From positions 306,745,115 through 306,809,114 of the forward strand of contig NC_080672.1 of NCBI RefSeq assembly GCF_030247195.1: a stretch of 64,000 bases of DNA, written 5' to 3'. This document shows positions 1-11,862 of the stretch, piece by piece. Numbering within the stretch: position 1 is the first letter of the stretch; each line of letters begins with the position of its first letter. The notes below the pieces were generated by a model. That model was given only the letters and a program-made list of their open reading frames with translations. It had not been told where the DNA came from and did not search any database. A program made the position numbers and the translations under genes. Source of the DNA: Topomyia yanbarensis. Taxonomy: Eukaryota > Arthropoda > Insecta > Diptera > Culicidae.

Positions 1-240
1 TGATTTTTCACATGAGATTTCACGTGAAATTATATGTGAAACTATAATTCTATGTATATTTCTTCGTGAATTTCAAACAAAGTTTCGCTTGGATTTTCAC
101 GTGGAATTCCCAGTTCAAATTCACGTAACATTTCACGTAGAGTTTGACGTAGAATTTGGCATCGATTTTCACGTGGAATTTCAAGTGGCATTTCACGTGC
201 AATTTCGCGTGGAATTTCACATGGCATCACACGTTTGATT
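1..240. repeat. Degenerate 12-bp tandem repeat (TTTCACGTGGAA-like)
   Basis: About 20 diverged copies of a 12-bp unit close to TTTCACGTGGAA fill the first 240 bases and are cut by the window edge. Because 12 is a multiple of three, the minus strand stays open and reads as a run of Ile-Pro-Arg-Glu-like tetrapeptides; I take that as a by-product of the period, not as a gene. Similar short-unit arrays form the arms of the element at 61851-63061, so this may be one arm of a comparable element. That last point is inference. Confidence 0.75.
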
Positions 241-1705
241 TCATATAGAATTCAAACGTCAAATGCAACCTGGACGAACTGTCGAATGCAGTCATTGCGT
301 TTACAATATGTGAGGCGGAATAAGGGGCTATGTGAGACCCCTCCAATCATTTATTTATGTTTCAGCACAGTATCTAAGCTATTGCATGCGTATATATGCA
401 CCTTCAAATCGCATTCTAAACATGCAATACCTACCGCGTAAATTCAACAGCGTAAAACAAACGGTTTAAATTTTATTTTTGTTGGCTTGAAAACCAACGA
501 AATGAAAAACTATGTTGAAACAAATGGTGTAAAAGGCTTCGTTAGTATACACAGAGGATCAAAGCATCAATATGTGTAACATAATTGAAAGTAATAAAAG
601 CAAACGTAACCATTAGTTCACGAAGGTAAATAACTACGTGCTATCATTATTATATAAATCATCTTTCACCGTAATCCTGTCCAAACAGCATGACAAATGA
701 TCTGCATAAACAGGCCTGTCACGGAGCTCAGCCTGCAAATCGCTGGTGAGCTACTTTCGACGGGTCATCATCCTGCCAATTATACATACATAATATCGAT
801 TCGACAGCGATTTTAATTAAACTGTAAATTAAAATATAATCCCTTGCAAATGAACTTACTCCAACCTCCTGTCTCCACAACCAAAACCCAACGAAAGTGA
901 ACCTCCACAGAGTTGAGGGGTCAACGGATGCAGTTCAATACAATAGGCGCCGTAGTAGATGTAGATCGCGGGTTGCGGTATCGGTAGCTGTCCGCGATGA
1001 TTAGTTATGCCGATTAGGTACACAGTGACATCATCGAACTCGGTGCCAGGCAAAGGGGCCACAATCTACCACTGCTGCACTACTGCTCCAGTGCAATGTG
1101 GTTCGGTGATTATGAGATATGACCGCATAATGTTTCAGTTTCGACAATGACCAGAACCGGCATTCAAGCGATGGCGTCAACCCGAAATATGTGAAAGAGT
1201 AGTTTATTTAATTCAACGTTGAAATTTTAACTCGATTGCATTAAAATTCATGGTTTCAAATATTTATATTCCAGAGAGCAGGCCGGCAAATTACTTGACA
1301 TTTCCGGGAAGTGGGTGGGGGCTTTAGTGGTAAGGTACGGAAAAGTTTTCGTACATCCAGTGCTACACGTTTTTCGTGTAGTTCCTCCATTCACAAAATT
1401 GACATAGTGTAGTTGGAGAAAGTCGTTTATTCCGAAATAAATTACATATCTGAAATAATTTAGTTCAATCGTGATGTCACAGAGAACAGACTTCCATGAT
1501 CGAACAAATAAGTTTTCACTGCCTTTCCAGGCATAATTGTCCCATATTGTTTTATACGGGCTTTCACTGTTTTCATCAAATAGTCCATTTTTATAACTGT
1601 CTCGCTAACAAAACATCTAGAAAACTATAAAATAAAACTTTTTTATGTTGTAACGACATTTAATTAGCAAGGGACTGGAAGGTGTGAAATATTTTTCATT
1701 AGGAG
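241..1705. other. No gene recognised
   Basis: AT-rich DNA. The short open frames here (for example 235-441 plus and 856-1062 minus) have no recognisable motif and look random. I see no splice-supported exon or terminal repeat pair. Confidence 0.5.
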
Positions 1706-1710
1706 CCATA

Positions 1711-1860
1711 GTACTCAAGGAAGAGCAAGGAGTTGATGGAAGAAAGTTTAGAAAAGAGTGGAATAGGATATTTTGGCATTTGAAATGTGAATCACCTGAG
1801 TCTGGGGAATATCCTGAACGAGCGTAAATAACTTTGTACTTTATGCTATCGGAACCGTCA
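1711..1860 (+). repeat. Interspersed repeat, copy 1 (partner at 39853-40058)
   Basis: A stretch containing AAGGAAGAGCAAGGAGTTG and TATTTTGGCATTTGAAATG matches 39853-40058 along its length. It lacks an internal block of roughly 60 bases that the second copy has. No terminal repeats or coding capacity were seen, so the family is unassigned. Confidence 0.6.
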
Positions 1861-2019
1861 CCGAAAACTTCGACACTAAGCTTTTGCGACGTTAAAAGTC
1901 ATTGAATGAGCTAGTTTTGGCCCTCACCAATTGCCTGCCGAGGTGTTTTATTTGATCGCCAATTGTATTTACTTCAGAAGTTCGTGAATTCTCCGGCGGG
2001 AGATTTCTCCCGATACCGA

Positions 2020-2940
2020 TGTTCGTTTCCGTGAGCAATTCAGCTCCACGCTTTATCCCATTCTACTCGATCTAGCTTAGCTTACTCAACGGGCCAGCCA
2101 GTAGGTGCTGACGTCCATCTAGCGATTCCGAGTAGAGCGTAGCTTCCGGTTCACTGGTGCCCCAACGACCCACTGTTAGCTATTCGACGCGGTCTACTCA
2201 CTCTGATCCCCGACGATGTATCTAGCCTACTCATGAACTACCCGGTAAGATGTCGAAGTCGATCCGACGATTCCAGTGAAGTCTAACATCCGGTTCATTG
2301 GCGACCAAACGACCCAAGCCCGGTGCTACGTCGCGACTACTACGGTGGACCTAGTCAACATCGACGGAGAGTTTCCAGGCGACGGAATTTCTCCCGAAAC
2401 CCAATTGGTGGTTTCACGGCGACTTTCTAGCCGATGGCGCTACTTTACTGGTGTCTTCGCCACTTCCTCCGCAGCTCGGAGAGTATACTCGTAACCACTC
2501 TGTTGGCAGCGTCCCAGATATGCATTGCTCATCGTGGCACGTCTCTTTGACGATGTCGTCCACTGTCAAACCAAGCATACGAACTTCTTGAACCTAGGGC
2601 ATTCAAATACCACGTGTTCCGGTGTCTCTTGCACGTCCACATACTCCGGGCAAAGGGGTGACAAAGCATGTCCAAACCGATGCAGATACTTCCGGAACCA
2701 TACGTACTCAGACAAAAACTGCGTCAAATGGAAGTTCACCTCTTCTGTGTACCCAAGCAGATACATTTGGGATGAGTGGGCGGGCCAATCTTCTTTTCTC
2801 AGCGTTTCCCACTCTTGCTGCCACTTAGTAAACGAATCCGCTTGGACCAGTCTCCTTACCATTCGTGCATTTCTCTGCTGGTAGCATTCCCCGTCCTTAA
2901 CCAGAGTGCTGCAGATAGGAATCATCCCGACAGTTACGTA
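2020..2940 (-). pseudogene. R1-like retrotransposon, ORF2 C-terminus and 3' UTR
   Basis: The minus strand from about 2940 down to 2566 encodes the C-terminal domain of an R1-clade ORF2: a GMIPI block, a basic linker, a FHLTQFLS block, a YLHRFGHA block and a final Cys/His cluster with ETPEHVVFECPRF. R1-type proteins end this way after the reverse transcriptase. The sequence then runs into about 500 bases of non-coding 3' region rich in CGACGG-like words, resembling the 3' end of the second R1-like element at 23.4-23.6 kb. It is the continuation of 3967-5130; the two parts were separated by the plus-strand fragment at 2941-3966. Stops and frameshifts make it dead. Confidence 0.8.
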
Positions 2941-3966
2941 TACTTCGGGACGCCGGGGCTGCCCAACACTACGCACAGCGGCTGGAAGCAGCACTACCCA
3001 CGGAAGAACAGCTGGGCGCAGCTACTCTTGAAGATGGCTGGAGAGAAATCCGTTCCGCCATAGGAAGTACTGCTATAGCGGCACTAGATACAGCGATTCC
3101 GAATCGAGGAAACGACTGGTTCGATGACGAATGTAAGCAGTTAATAGAGGAGAAGAATGCAGCACGGGCGAGGATGCTGCAGCACAGAACGACACAGAAT
3201 GTGGATCGATACAAACAAGCACGGAACTGGCAAACCTCGGTCCGCCGGAGAAGGAAGCGCCAACAAGAAGAACGAGATCGCGAAGTTGAACAGTTCGCGC
3301 AAAGGCTACGTTCCGGAAGCCGATATGTGCAGGGACTTAGACGGCAACCTTCTTACGAACGAGTGTGAGGTGATTGAGAGGTGGAAGCAGTACTATGACG
3401 AGCACCTCAACGGTGAAGCAGCAGAGGACGAAGGCGGTATGGCAACGGATCTTGGAGCACGCGCAGAAGACGATAGGCTACCGGCCCCTGATCTCCAGGA
3501 AGTCAAGGAGGAGATCGGTCGGCTGAAAAACAACAAAGCTCCCGGTGTAGATCAACTACCCAGCGAGCTATTAAAATACGGTGGTGAAACATTGGGTAAT
3601 CGCCAAAATGTGGGAGGAGGAGATTCTTCCGGAGGAGTGGATGGAGGGTGTCGTTTGCCCAATCTACAAAAAGGGTGACTAGTGGGATTGCTGCAACTAC
3701 CGCGCACTCACACTACTTAGCGCCGCCTACAAGGTCCTCTCCCAAATTCTTTGCCGCCGATTCTCACCATTTGCAAGGGAATTCGTAGAGCACTACCAAG
3801 CAGGATTCATAGGTTCCCGCGCCACCACGGACCAAATATTCGCGATTCGGCAGGTTCTGCAGAAGTGCCGCGCATACTTCGTGCCCACACATCATTTGTT
3901 AATCGATTTCAAATCGGCGTATGACACAATCGATCGAGATCAGCTATGGCAGATAATGCACGAGTA
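2941..3966 (+). pseudogene. RTE-like (JAM1-type) retrotransposon fragment
   Basis: The plus strand reads as the end of an endonuclease/linker region (NDWFDDECKQLIEEKNAARAR) followed by the N-terminal half of a reverse transcriptase: VIERWKQYYDEHLNGE, LKNNKAPGVDQLPSELLK, CPIYKKGD, YRALTLLSAAYKVLSQIL, QAGFIGSRATTDQIFAIRQ and LIDFKSAYDTIDR. The frame changes near 3280 and again near 3600. The fragment stops before the catalytic YADD region, so both ends are missing. The style of the RT fits RTE-like mosquito elements, but the clade is a judgement from motifs. It lies inside a minus-strand R1-like element and interrupts it between the thumb and the C-terminal Cys/His domain. Confidence 0.75.
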
Positions 3967-5130
3967 CGTTTTTCCGGATATCGTTCTGTACGCACTTGTG
4001 ACACGAACAGCCATTAGGCGAAACGTGCTTGTCAACTTCGTCCGGTTCCGGCTCTGAATTCAGCGCAGCAGCCCAGGCCAGTACGCCATATCTCAGTGTT
4101 GAGGATGAGACACCCGCCAGGACACGCCTCGCACTGCATCTTGCTACTCCGTTATTCGGTATGATCCTTGTCAATGGGGTAGTTATCCTCGTGGTCTTCT
4201 CACATACATAGCCGACATGGCTGTTGTAATTTAACCGATCATCGACCATCACACTCGGGTGCTCTAGCGCACTCATCGATTAGATGGATTATCCCCCGAC
4301 GCTGATCACGACTAGCTGGGTTTTTTACAGTTGCTGACCAGCACTACCTCCGTCTTATGGTGAGCCAGCTGAAACGTCAGCCATCCAGGTTTCCACGATG
4401 CCTAGTGTCTGCCGTCAACATATCCACCTCCTCAAGGATCTCACCGGTTATCATCAGGACAACGTCATCTGCGAAGCCAACGATCTCATCTCCCCTGGGC
4501 AGCTACTGTATTAACACTCCGTTGTAATCATATTCCAGAGCATTAGGATAAGTATAGAGCCCTGAGGTACTCTCGCCGTGACTCTAATCGACCTCGGCCC
4601 CATGTTCGTTTCGTGGACTCGGTTTCGGAAGTAACCTTTCAGAACCTTGCACAGATAGTCCGGAACCCGCATTCTGTGCAGCACTACGGCAATCGCCCCC
4701 AGCTGGCACTGTTGAACACGTTCTTCACGTCTATTGTTATCACGGCGCGGTAGCGATTGTTTCTTCTCTTTTCTTCAATGCTTTCTCCGCGCTTGCGATG
4801 ACTGTGCGGATGGCGTCCACCCTCGTTGTCCCTTTCCGGAACCCGAACTGTGCTACTACTACTTCATGACATATAAACTCGTCGACAACTTCGTAGTATA
4901 CCCATTTCCACCACGGAACTAGCACCTGTCGGACTGTCTGTCTCATTCCCTATCATGTGCTTTGCCTTATCTTGTCAGAGTTCTTAATCGGATCGATTCT
5001 CGCAGCTTCCCAATTACAAAGCACAATGGCCTCTTCCACTGCTCTGCGATCTACTTCAATGGCATCGATGTCGTCCATGCTGCTAAGTAGAATGTGAGAC
5101 ATCATGACGGTAGATCCGTTCCTACGTATC
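3967..5130 (-). pseudogene. R1-like retrotransposon, reverse transcriptase part
   Basis: Read on the minus strand from about 5115 downward, the fragments are: an upstream RT segment, VVVAQFGFRKGTTRVDAI, the TIDVKN-like finger/palm block, a FADDVVLMITGE catalytic box near 4470, then VMVDDRLNYNSHVGYVCEK, SSSTLRYGVLAWAAAL and, after a frameshift, TFRLMAVRVTSAYRTIS down to about 3967. This order matches R1-clade ORF2. Multiple stops and shifts show it is inactive. Its C-terminus and 3' UTR are at 2020-2940; reading across the inserted fragment joins the two parts in the expected order. Confidence 0.8.
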
Positions 5131-5613
5131 ACACCTTAGAACTACGTTGAACAACAATTTAAAAAGTGTATCGTTCAGCTTTAAAGCATGTGCAATTGGG
5201 GTATAATTTGATTATATCGTTTCAGCAGCTTTTATTTTATTATATTTCCAATAGTGTCATTGTCTGGAGTTTAAATCTAATTAGAATACAACAACAGACT
5301 CGGGTTAGTTTTATGAGACTTGTTACTGTTTTAGATTTAAGTTTTGTAATTCATTTTCATGAAACTAATCCTAGTGCTAATTCAATATTTTACACTTTCT
5401 AGATAACTACACAACATGAATGTCCAAATTGTGAATTTATTATCCATGTTATTATATTCAACAGCTACTACTGATTAAAGTAAAGAAGCAACTAACTATA
5501 ATTCATTATTTCAGTTTCAAATTGTGGGATCCAACCTACGACATCGGATCTAATCTATTAATTTACTTCAACACTATTCGAGAAATAATCACTGCAAATA
5601 ATTTTTTAATAAG
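5131..5613. other. AT-rich DNA, no gene recognised
   Basis: Very AT-rich. The 78-codon open frame at 5166-5402 has no recognisable domain. The stretch ends at the 8-bp target duplication of the next element. Confidence 0.5.
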
Positions 5614-6619
5614 CAATTCACCAGGGCCGTCTTAAGACTACACGGGGCCCCTGGGCACTCTTGAGCTAGGAGGCCCCTACAATTGAAAAGCTATAAGTAG
5701 TACGCTGTAGTAGTACGATGATAAAAAATTCCCAGCTTTTCGGTACAGTTTCCACTCCATACCACTCTGAGGCTCTTTTACAAATTTAAGCCAAATCTGT
5801 GAACCGTGTTGACATTACTTTAAAAATAAAGTGGGATTTAAATTATACTGAGAACAAAGACGATTTCAGATTTCCACAACCTGGTGTCGTTGCCGATGTC
5901 CAAATATCGTCATGGACTTATTAACTACGCTATAGTATTCCCAGACGGTGTAATCTGACCTTCATAGTTGGTAGACGTTGTTTGAGGATAAAAAGTGCTT
6001 CCATCAAGACGAAGAAATTTTGGGGTTGGGTAACGCTACCAAATGTCCGAGGTTCTTCAAATACCCTCAAACACACGCACATTGCCGAGACTCATTTATT
6101 CAAATCTAGGGGAAAGTCAGGGTTTATGTGTGTAAACACTTTAAAAAGGTCATTTTCAACTTTTTTATTGGGATTTCATGACGTTTGTCTACACGATGGT
6201 TTATTTTTTCTGGATAAGGCGGATGCATTACAGAGCATCATTATTGGTATTGTGTCAGTCTAAGATTGACCATGCAAAATGAAACTTGCCAAATCCGACC
6301 AAATAGTACCGAGTCTTCGTAAGACTTCAAGAAGTCACTTTTGGGCATTTCCATGTGAATTTGTTCATTTACAGACTCAAATATGACATAGAAATAAATA
6401 TTTTTCCACATCCGCAAATCGCTTGCCAATCAAAGTTTTCAATTTTCTAGTTGGTTGGCTAAGGTTCGGTACCTTCCAAATTTTGTACACTTGGTGTGCC
6501 AAATGTTTGTTTGCTGTAGTTAAAAATAAATTGAAACTTGAATCGAAATGTGGGATTGACGTTTTAACTGGTTCAATAGTCATGCAGAGCCTCGTTTTTT
6601 ACCGCTCTGATGCCCTTTA

Positions 6620-9615
6620 AACAACTTGATCACATAGGATACGGTGCAATGTGCGATTCCAAGCTGCTACAGATCTATCCTGCCGCTTTACACATACCAA
6701 TCAAATTGGACGGGTCGTTGACCTAGTTTTTTGCTCGAAGGAATATTGTGTATTTCGGTCGAGAAGTCAGTATCCCCCTTCTGCAAGTCGACACGCACCA
6801 CGCACCGCTAGTTATCATGATGCAATCGCCTGGTTGCCCGGTTATGCCGGTAGTTGTTCCAGCTAGCCAACTGCTGATGCAGATGCAATAACCAGAAACT
6901 TCTGCCGAGTAATTCAGGACTGGTTACAGAATAATCTCCCAGTAAACGGGATTGTTTCCTCGGCATGGAGTACATCGGCGCTGCGAGTCCTTCGCAGAAA
7001 ACGAAATGCATGCTAAAGCAAACAATCGCCCGCCACGAATCACGACTTTCACGTTGCCAGTGAAGCATACCGGAATCTCAACGCTGTTCTGTATAGATCG
7101 TAAGTACAACGAGTTCAAGTAGGCTTACGAAGTAATCCTAAAGGTTTTTTGAACTTTGCAAATTCAAAACAGAAAAATTCCAGTGTTCCTTCCAATGTGT
7201 ACCTCGATGAAAAGGCAGCGTCGTCCACTGCAACAGCTTGTGGATGGTTTGGCAATCATTTCGCATCCGTCGTTGCTCCCTGTTTAGCATCTGATCAGGA
7301 AATCGATATCGCATTAGTAACTGTTTCGAAAGATATCGCTGTCTTAAGCACCTTTTCGATTTCACCCGACATGGTAATAGCAACTGCAAGAAAGCTAAAA
7401 AGCTCTTTCTCCCCTGGACCGGATGGGATTCCAGCTGTTGTCTACTGTCGCTGTGCCGTGGCTTTTGCTGAACCTTTGTCCCGCATTTTCAACCAATCAT
7501 TTGACCAGGCTAAGTTCCCCAACCTTTGGAAACAACCCTACATGTTCCCGGTGTTCATGGAGGAGAAAACACAAGTGAACACTTATACACAGATTTGAAA
7601 TCTGCTTTTGGCCGAATTGCCCATGAAATTCTTCTCAAGAAGTTGTACAATTTACGAGCGCCCGACATGCTTACGTTGTGGCTAAGCTCCTACCTTACGC
7701 ACAGAACGCCTTGTGTGAAATTGGGCTCTTGTATATCGGCTCCGTTTACCAATAGATCAGGTGTACCGCAGGGCAGCAATCTAGGCCCACTGCTTTTCTC
7801 ACTGTTTTTTAGTGTTAGATTCCGGGTACAAGCTCATATTTGCCGACGATCTTAAGCTGTACTTAGTCATCCAGTCAGCCGAGACTTGCCACCAACTGCA
7901 AGCACTATTTGACCGCTTTGTGAAGTGGTGTGGAATGAATTAGCTTACTGCAAATATTGCCAAATGCTCCGTGATAACGTTCCACAGGAAGAACGATCCG
8001 TTAATCTTCGATTACAGTATCGATGGGGTTGCGCTACAGAGAGTCAATGCAGAATATGACCTGGGTGTAATTCTTGACCACAAGCTGTCCTTCAATTCTC
8101 ATATGACCAACATAATTGCGAAAGCAAATCGCCAGTTGGGACTCATTTCGAAGATTTCACGGGATTTTACGGATCCGTACTGTCTAAATTCCCTATACTG
8201 CGCATTGGTCAGACCAATCCTCGAGTTCGTCTTGTCGGTTTGGAATCCCCATCACCTAACCCAAGCAACATATTTTATAGTAAAAGAATATTAATAACTA
8301 ATAATGAAACCAAATCACGTGTAATAATCAAGCCGGGTGAACATGATCTCAACTGTTTCATCACCAAAAAAGCCCCAAGGCGGAGTCAATTTGTAACATG
8401 TCATTAAAACGTACGCTGTATTGCAAATCAATTATGCCATCTAGTTTCAAATCGAGTTCCATTATGTTTGGAAAATTTTCGGTGTTGGAATAATGCGATG
8501 TTATTTGGGCAAGATAATTTGGAATATTTGAAAGCAAATATTTTGCTCTTCTATACTTAAATTTCACCGACGCATCTAGATTTACCGTGAATTTTTCAAT
8601 TTTACGTTTACATTTTAAATGTGCCCTCGAATAAAATCAGAAATGAATGAAAATATAACAACAATATATAGCGCTCCAGGCAAATGACGCAGTTTTCGAT
8701 TGCGCCTACCAATATGCAATTCGAATATGGTGCACAAATTTATGAAAGCATCATGGCCGCCTTCTCGTTGTGGCTGATTCGTTGACAGAAGAAAAATAAC
8801 AAATACAGATGCATCGATAACGCCATCTCGTTGTTGCAATTTTTTTTAATTGTCGGCAAGTATTTGACGAGTTTCCAAGTGTTTTGGTCTTTATACGATA
8901 CTTATTGCAAACAAACACTGACAGCTGCTATCCACTATAGCATTCAGTTACTTTCAACTAACAGTTATCAAACATTATAAGCTCCACCTACTGAATATCG
9001 TTTAGAATCGGAGTAATAAAATGGAAAATAATTCTTTTAGTCAACAAACCCACTTTTTACGGTCTGATTAGTAGCAACAATTTTGTTTGTAGTCTATTAG
9101 CAACAAACCACTATCTAAGAAAATGCTTTTATACTTTTTTACAACTGATATTCAACCAAATAGGCTAAATTTTTTCGTAGACTCGTTACATATGTTGCTT
9201 GGGTAACCTGGTGTTTAAAATTGGAGAGAGTACTGAAAATGTTCGTACGCTTAGCTCTTAGGAACTTGTCTTGCCGTGAGCCGCAAAATTTACCACCGAA
9301 TTGTGACCGTTGCCAGCTGCTCAATTTTGAGACATTAGAATGTCATCGTAGTATCCAGCAAGCTACTACCTTGGTGGCAATTTTAAACGGAGAATGTGAT
9401 GCGCCTGAATTGCTGCCCGGCTTAGATTTCCGAGTAGTGAGGAGAACACGAGATACGTTATTATTATTGTCGAGGTTCCATCAGACATCTTTTGGATTCC
9501 ATGAACCACTGTCTTCAATGATTCGAACCTTTTCTCGTGCTAATTATGCCTTTCAGTTTGGTGACTCCTCGGAAATATTTGCAAACAATATAAGAAGATT
9601 GTGTTTACTGTGATT
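6620..9615 (+). pseudogene. Jockey-like non-LTR retrotransposon remnant
   Basis: Starts in the C-terminal part of an endonuclease (VVDLVFCSKEY near 6720), then a linker, then a reverse transcriptase: KLKSSFSPGPDGIPAVVYCR (7392-7450), LWKQPYMFPVF, a deletion near 7560 that removes the block after this, YTDLKSAFGRI, RSGVPQGSNLGPLLFSLFF, a frameshift, then the catalytic IFADDLKLY box near 7840. Next come DLGVILDHKLSFNSH, RDFTDPYCLNSLYCALVRPILE and, beyond the 944-bp insertion at 8260-9203, the C-terminal part RVLKMFVRLALRNL to about 9612. The same family is represented by the element at 28.2-38.1 kb. Several frameshifts, a deletion and a nested insertion make it inactive. Confidence 0.85.
8260..9203. 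mobile_element. PIF/Harbinger-like non-autonomous element (TAA duplication)
   Basis: Terminal inverted repeats CCCAAGCAACATAT and ATATGTTGCTTGGG bound 944 bp and are flanked on both sides by TAA (8257-8259, 9204-9206). A three-base TWA duplication is characteristic of PIF/Harbinger. It interrupts the RT frame of the Jockey-like remnant exactly: the RT text reads up to the left TAA and resumes just after the right one. No transposase frame is present. Confidence 0.75.
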
Positions 9616-9667
9616 ATTATGTGAATTAGTAATAAGAATCAGGTCAGGTACTTAAAATTTTACTTAA

Positions 9668-10126
9668 CCCATTATATCCTAGCGTATGAAATTTCATACG
9701 CCGAACTATCCGTCGTTTCATGCGTATTTACTGTAGAATTTTGACATCTAATTGCTTCATTATTGCACTAATGGGATCGTTGCTCCTCATACTTCATTGT
9801 GATACAATACAGCAGCCAATTTTTGTCATTTTATTTACATTTTTGAAGCGTGTATAGTTGAGGAAAATGGCAGCTGGAAAATAAGCAATACATTTAATTG
9901 AATTTTATTGTTAGAATTAGTGCTAATAATTTCACTATGTGACAAAACGTTGTCACAGGTGTAAAAGAAGAAATGTTTCACACATTTTTTGCATGAGGTA
10001 TTTTCATTCTCAAAACCATTTTAAGCGGCGATTTTGTGTTTCCCATAATCTTTGATACACTTTATGATGAAATTGAGGATATCACTGCATTTGGCTCACT
10101 TTTTGAAATCCCTGGGTTATAATGGG
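9668..10126. mobile_element. piggyBac-like MITE (TTAA duplication)
   Basis: A 459-bp element begins CCCATTATATCC and ends with the near-perfect inverse GGGTTATAATGGG, flanked by TTAA at 9664-9667 and 10127-10130. TTAA duplication with CCC-starting terminal repeats is the piggyBac signature. It has no coding capacity. It lies just downstream of the Jockey-like remnant inside the hAT-type element. Confidence 0.8.
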
Positions 10127-10443
10127 TTAATTTTGTTCATTTAACCTTACAACAAGATAGTGTTTTTTATGCCCATTTGAGGGTGGCGCCTGGTACGAGG
10201 AGGCCAACTCGAACGGACTTTTTCCCACCCAAATCATTTGAACTATTATGTCCGATGATAAATAAAAGCTGTCCCATGTGCTATGGGATTCCCAATACAC
10301 ACGATACAAAATTTACAAACATTTTTTTGAAAATTAGTCTATTGAATGGTTTTATATTCATCCTACGTGCGGGGCCCCCAAAATCGCGGGGCCCCTGGCC
10401 CTGGCCCAGTGTGCCCATGCGTAAAGACGGTACTGCAATTCAC

Positions 10444-11862
10444 GCATATATCAAAAGCAATACTTTTATAGTATGGGGTACTAAACATTAAAAAAATTCT
10501 CTTATGCATACCTTTGTTAAATCTTTACTATTTTATAGTTCTGCCATAATGATCATTTTTAACACCATTTCTAGTACCGGTCCTTCCAAAAACCAACTGG
10601 CATCACTTCACCGTATGTATAGTTCTATGTTCTCCCTCAAGTGCAGTAGCAAAACTAATGCATTTAAAATTCAACAGTCATCCGGTGGAGACGAAAACCT
10701 CAATTTGTCCACCTTTTTCATATCCTATACCAAACTGCTGCCTTCGCTGTAGTCGAACCGGCCTTCATGCAAGGCACGAAAAACTTGTGACGAATTCTAT
10801 TTTCTTAATGTTTAAACAAGTTGACCTAGTTTCCCCCCGTTCTTTTCGTGTTATCACGTATCGTCAACATTTACTCCCAAGCTTTACCCTTGCCTTGCCC
10901 CACCCCGCACTGCGGCACCAAAAAATTCTGCACAATTTTGATTCTCCACAAGCATTGGCTTCGGGGGGTTTTCCGATATTTTTTCTCACGAATGAATGAG
11001 TGTGTGTATCTATCCATAGTGATTGAGCCGGAGGACAGACATCGTGTTTAGTGGGATCAGGACTTTCCGACGGTAGGATATTGTTAACATTCGCCATTGA
11101 TATTGATTGGGAAAGCGGTTCTGCATCAGCATCGGAGATGATTTCGCTCAAAACACAAATACCGGTTGTTTGGGATTTTCCTCACTTATGGTCTGGTTGC
11201 TGCTGTTGTATGTTGTGGATGCCGATACCGCCTCCTCAGCCCACTTCAACCGTGGTTCTCGATGGTGTAGCATGCGGGAGGAACTTCGACTTCTGCCTTT
11301 ACTGTCCATAATCGCAGATTGGTCCTATGTTCTATGGGATTCCCTAACTACATGGGACCGACTTTCGAGTATATGCAGTTTGGGAATGAGCATTAACATG
11401 GGATGAGTGATTCGTTTTCGGAATAACGATGTTGATTTCGATCGGAATTTTCAGCCTCCGGATGTCGGAAGACGGAATGAAGCAGACGATAGAGGGAATC
11501 AGTTGCATTGCAAGTACCAATGGGGGTTGAACGAGGCGTCACATTCCGGAATTGTGGAAATAGACCTTATCACATGTTTGGCGTAGACATTTTCTGTTCA
11601 ATTGCCTTTTATTTAGGAAATTATAGAACCGATATTTTACTCAAAGTTTTATATGAATACAAATTTGTTATATAAGAGGGCCAATGTGCCAATAAAAGAC
11701 CAGCAGTAGATGGAGCTAACAAATTCAATGAATTTGTATAAAATCAGTTGTAGTTTGAATGTAATAGTCCTTTTGCTATAAATCATAGCCTGAATTCCTT
11801 AGTGAAATTCGATAATTCGAACTGGTACCTATATACCTATTATGGTTTTCCAATTAAGAATA
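10444..11862. other. No gene recognised; possible decayed minus-strand coding DNA
   Basis: Two minus-strand stretches have a protein-like composition: one of about 55 codons starting near 11310 with Ser/Arg-rich sequence, and one of 95 codons at 10864-11151. They would need a frameshift to join, and I recognise no family. This could be a retroelement ORF1 remnant or chance. The rest is AT-rich without visible terminal repeats. Confidence 0.3.

Larger units (their letters stand above)
5622..10435. mobile_element. Composite hAT-type element with perfect 8-bp target duplication
   Basis: The left end begins CAGGGCCGTCTTAAG and continues into GGGGCCCCTGGGC. The right end is its imperfect inverted partner (reverse complement CAGTACCGTCTTTACGC). 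Both ends are flanked by the identical octamer CAATTCAC (5614-5621 and 10436-10443). An 8-bp duplication and CAG-starting terminal repeats are hallmarks of hAT transposons. No hAT transposase was recognised inside. The 4.8-kb length comes largely from later insertions: a dead Jockey-like element, a TAA-flanked element at 8260-9203 and a TTAA-flanked MITE at 9668-10126. The stretches 5640-6600 and 10131-10370 show no coding signal I can name. Confidence 0.8.

Noticed and set aside
42..230. Minus-strand open frame with Ile-Pro-Arg-Glu repeats
   Set aside because: Produced by the 12-bp repeat period; no flanking gene structure.
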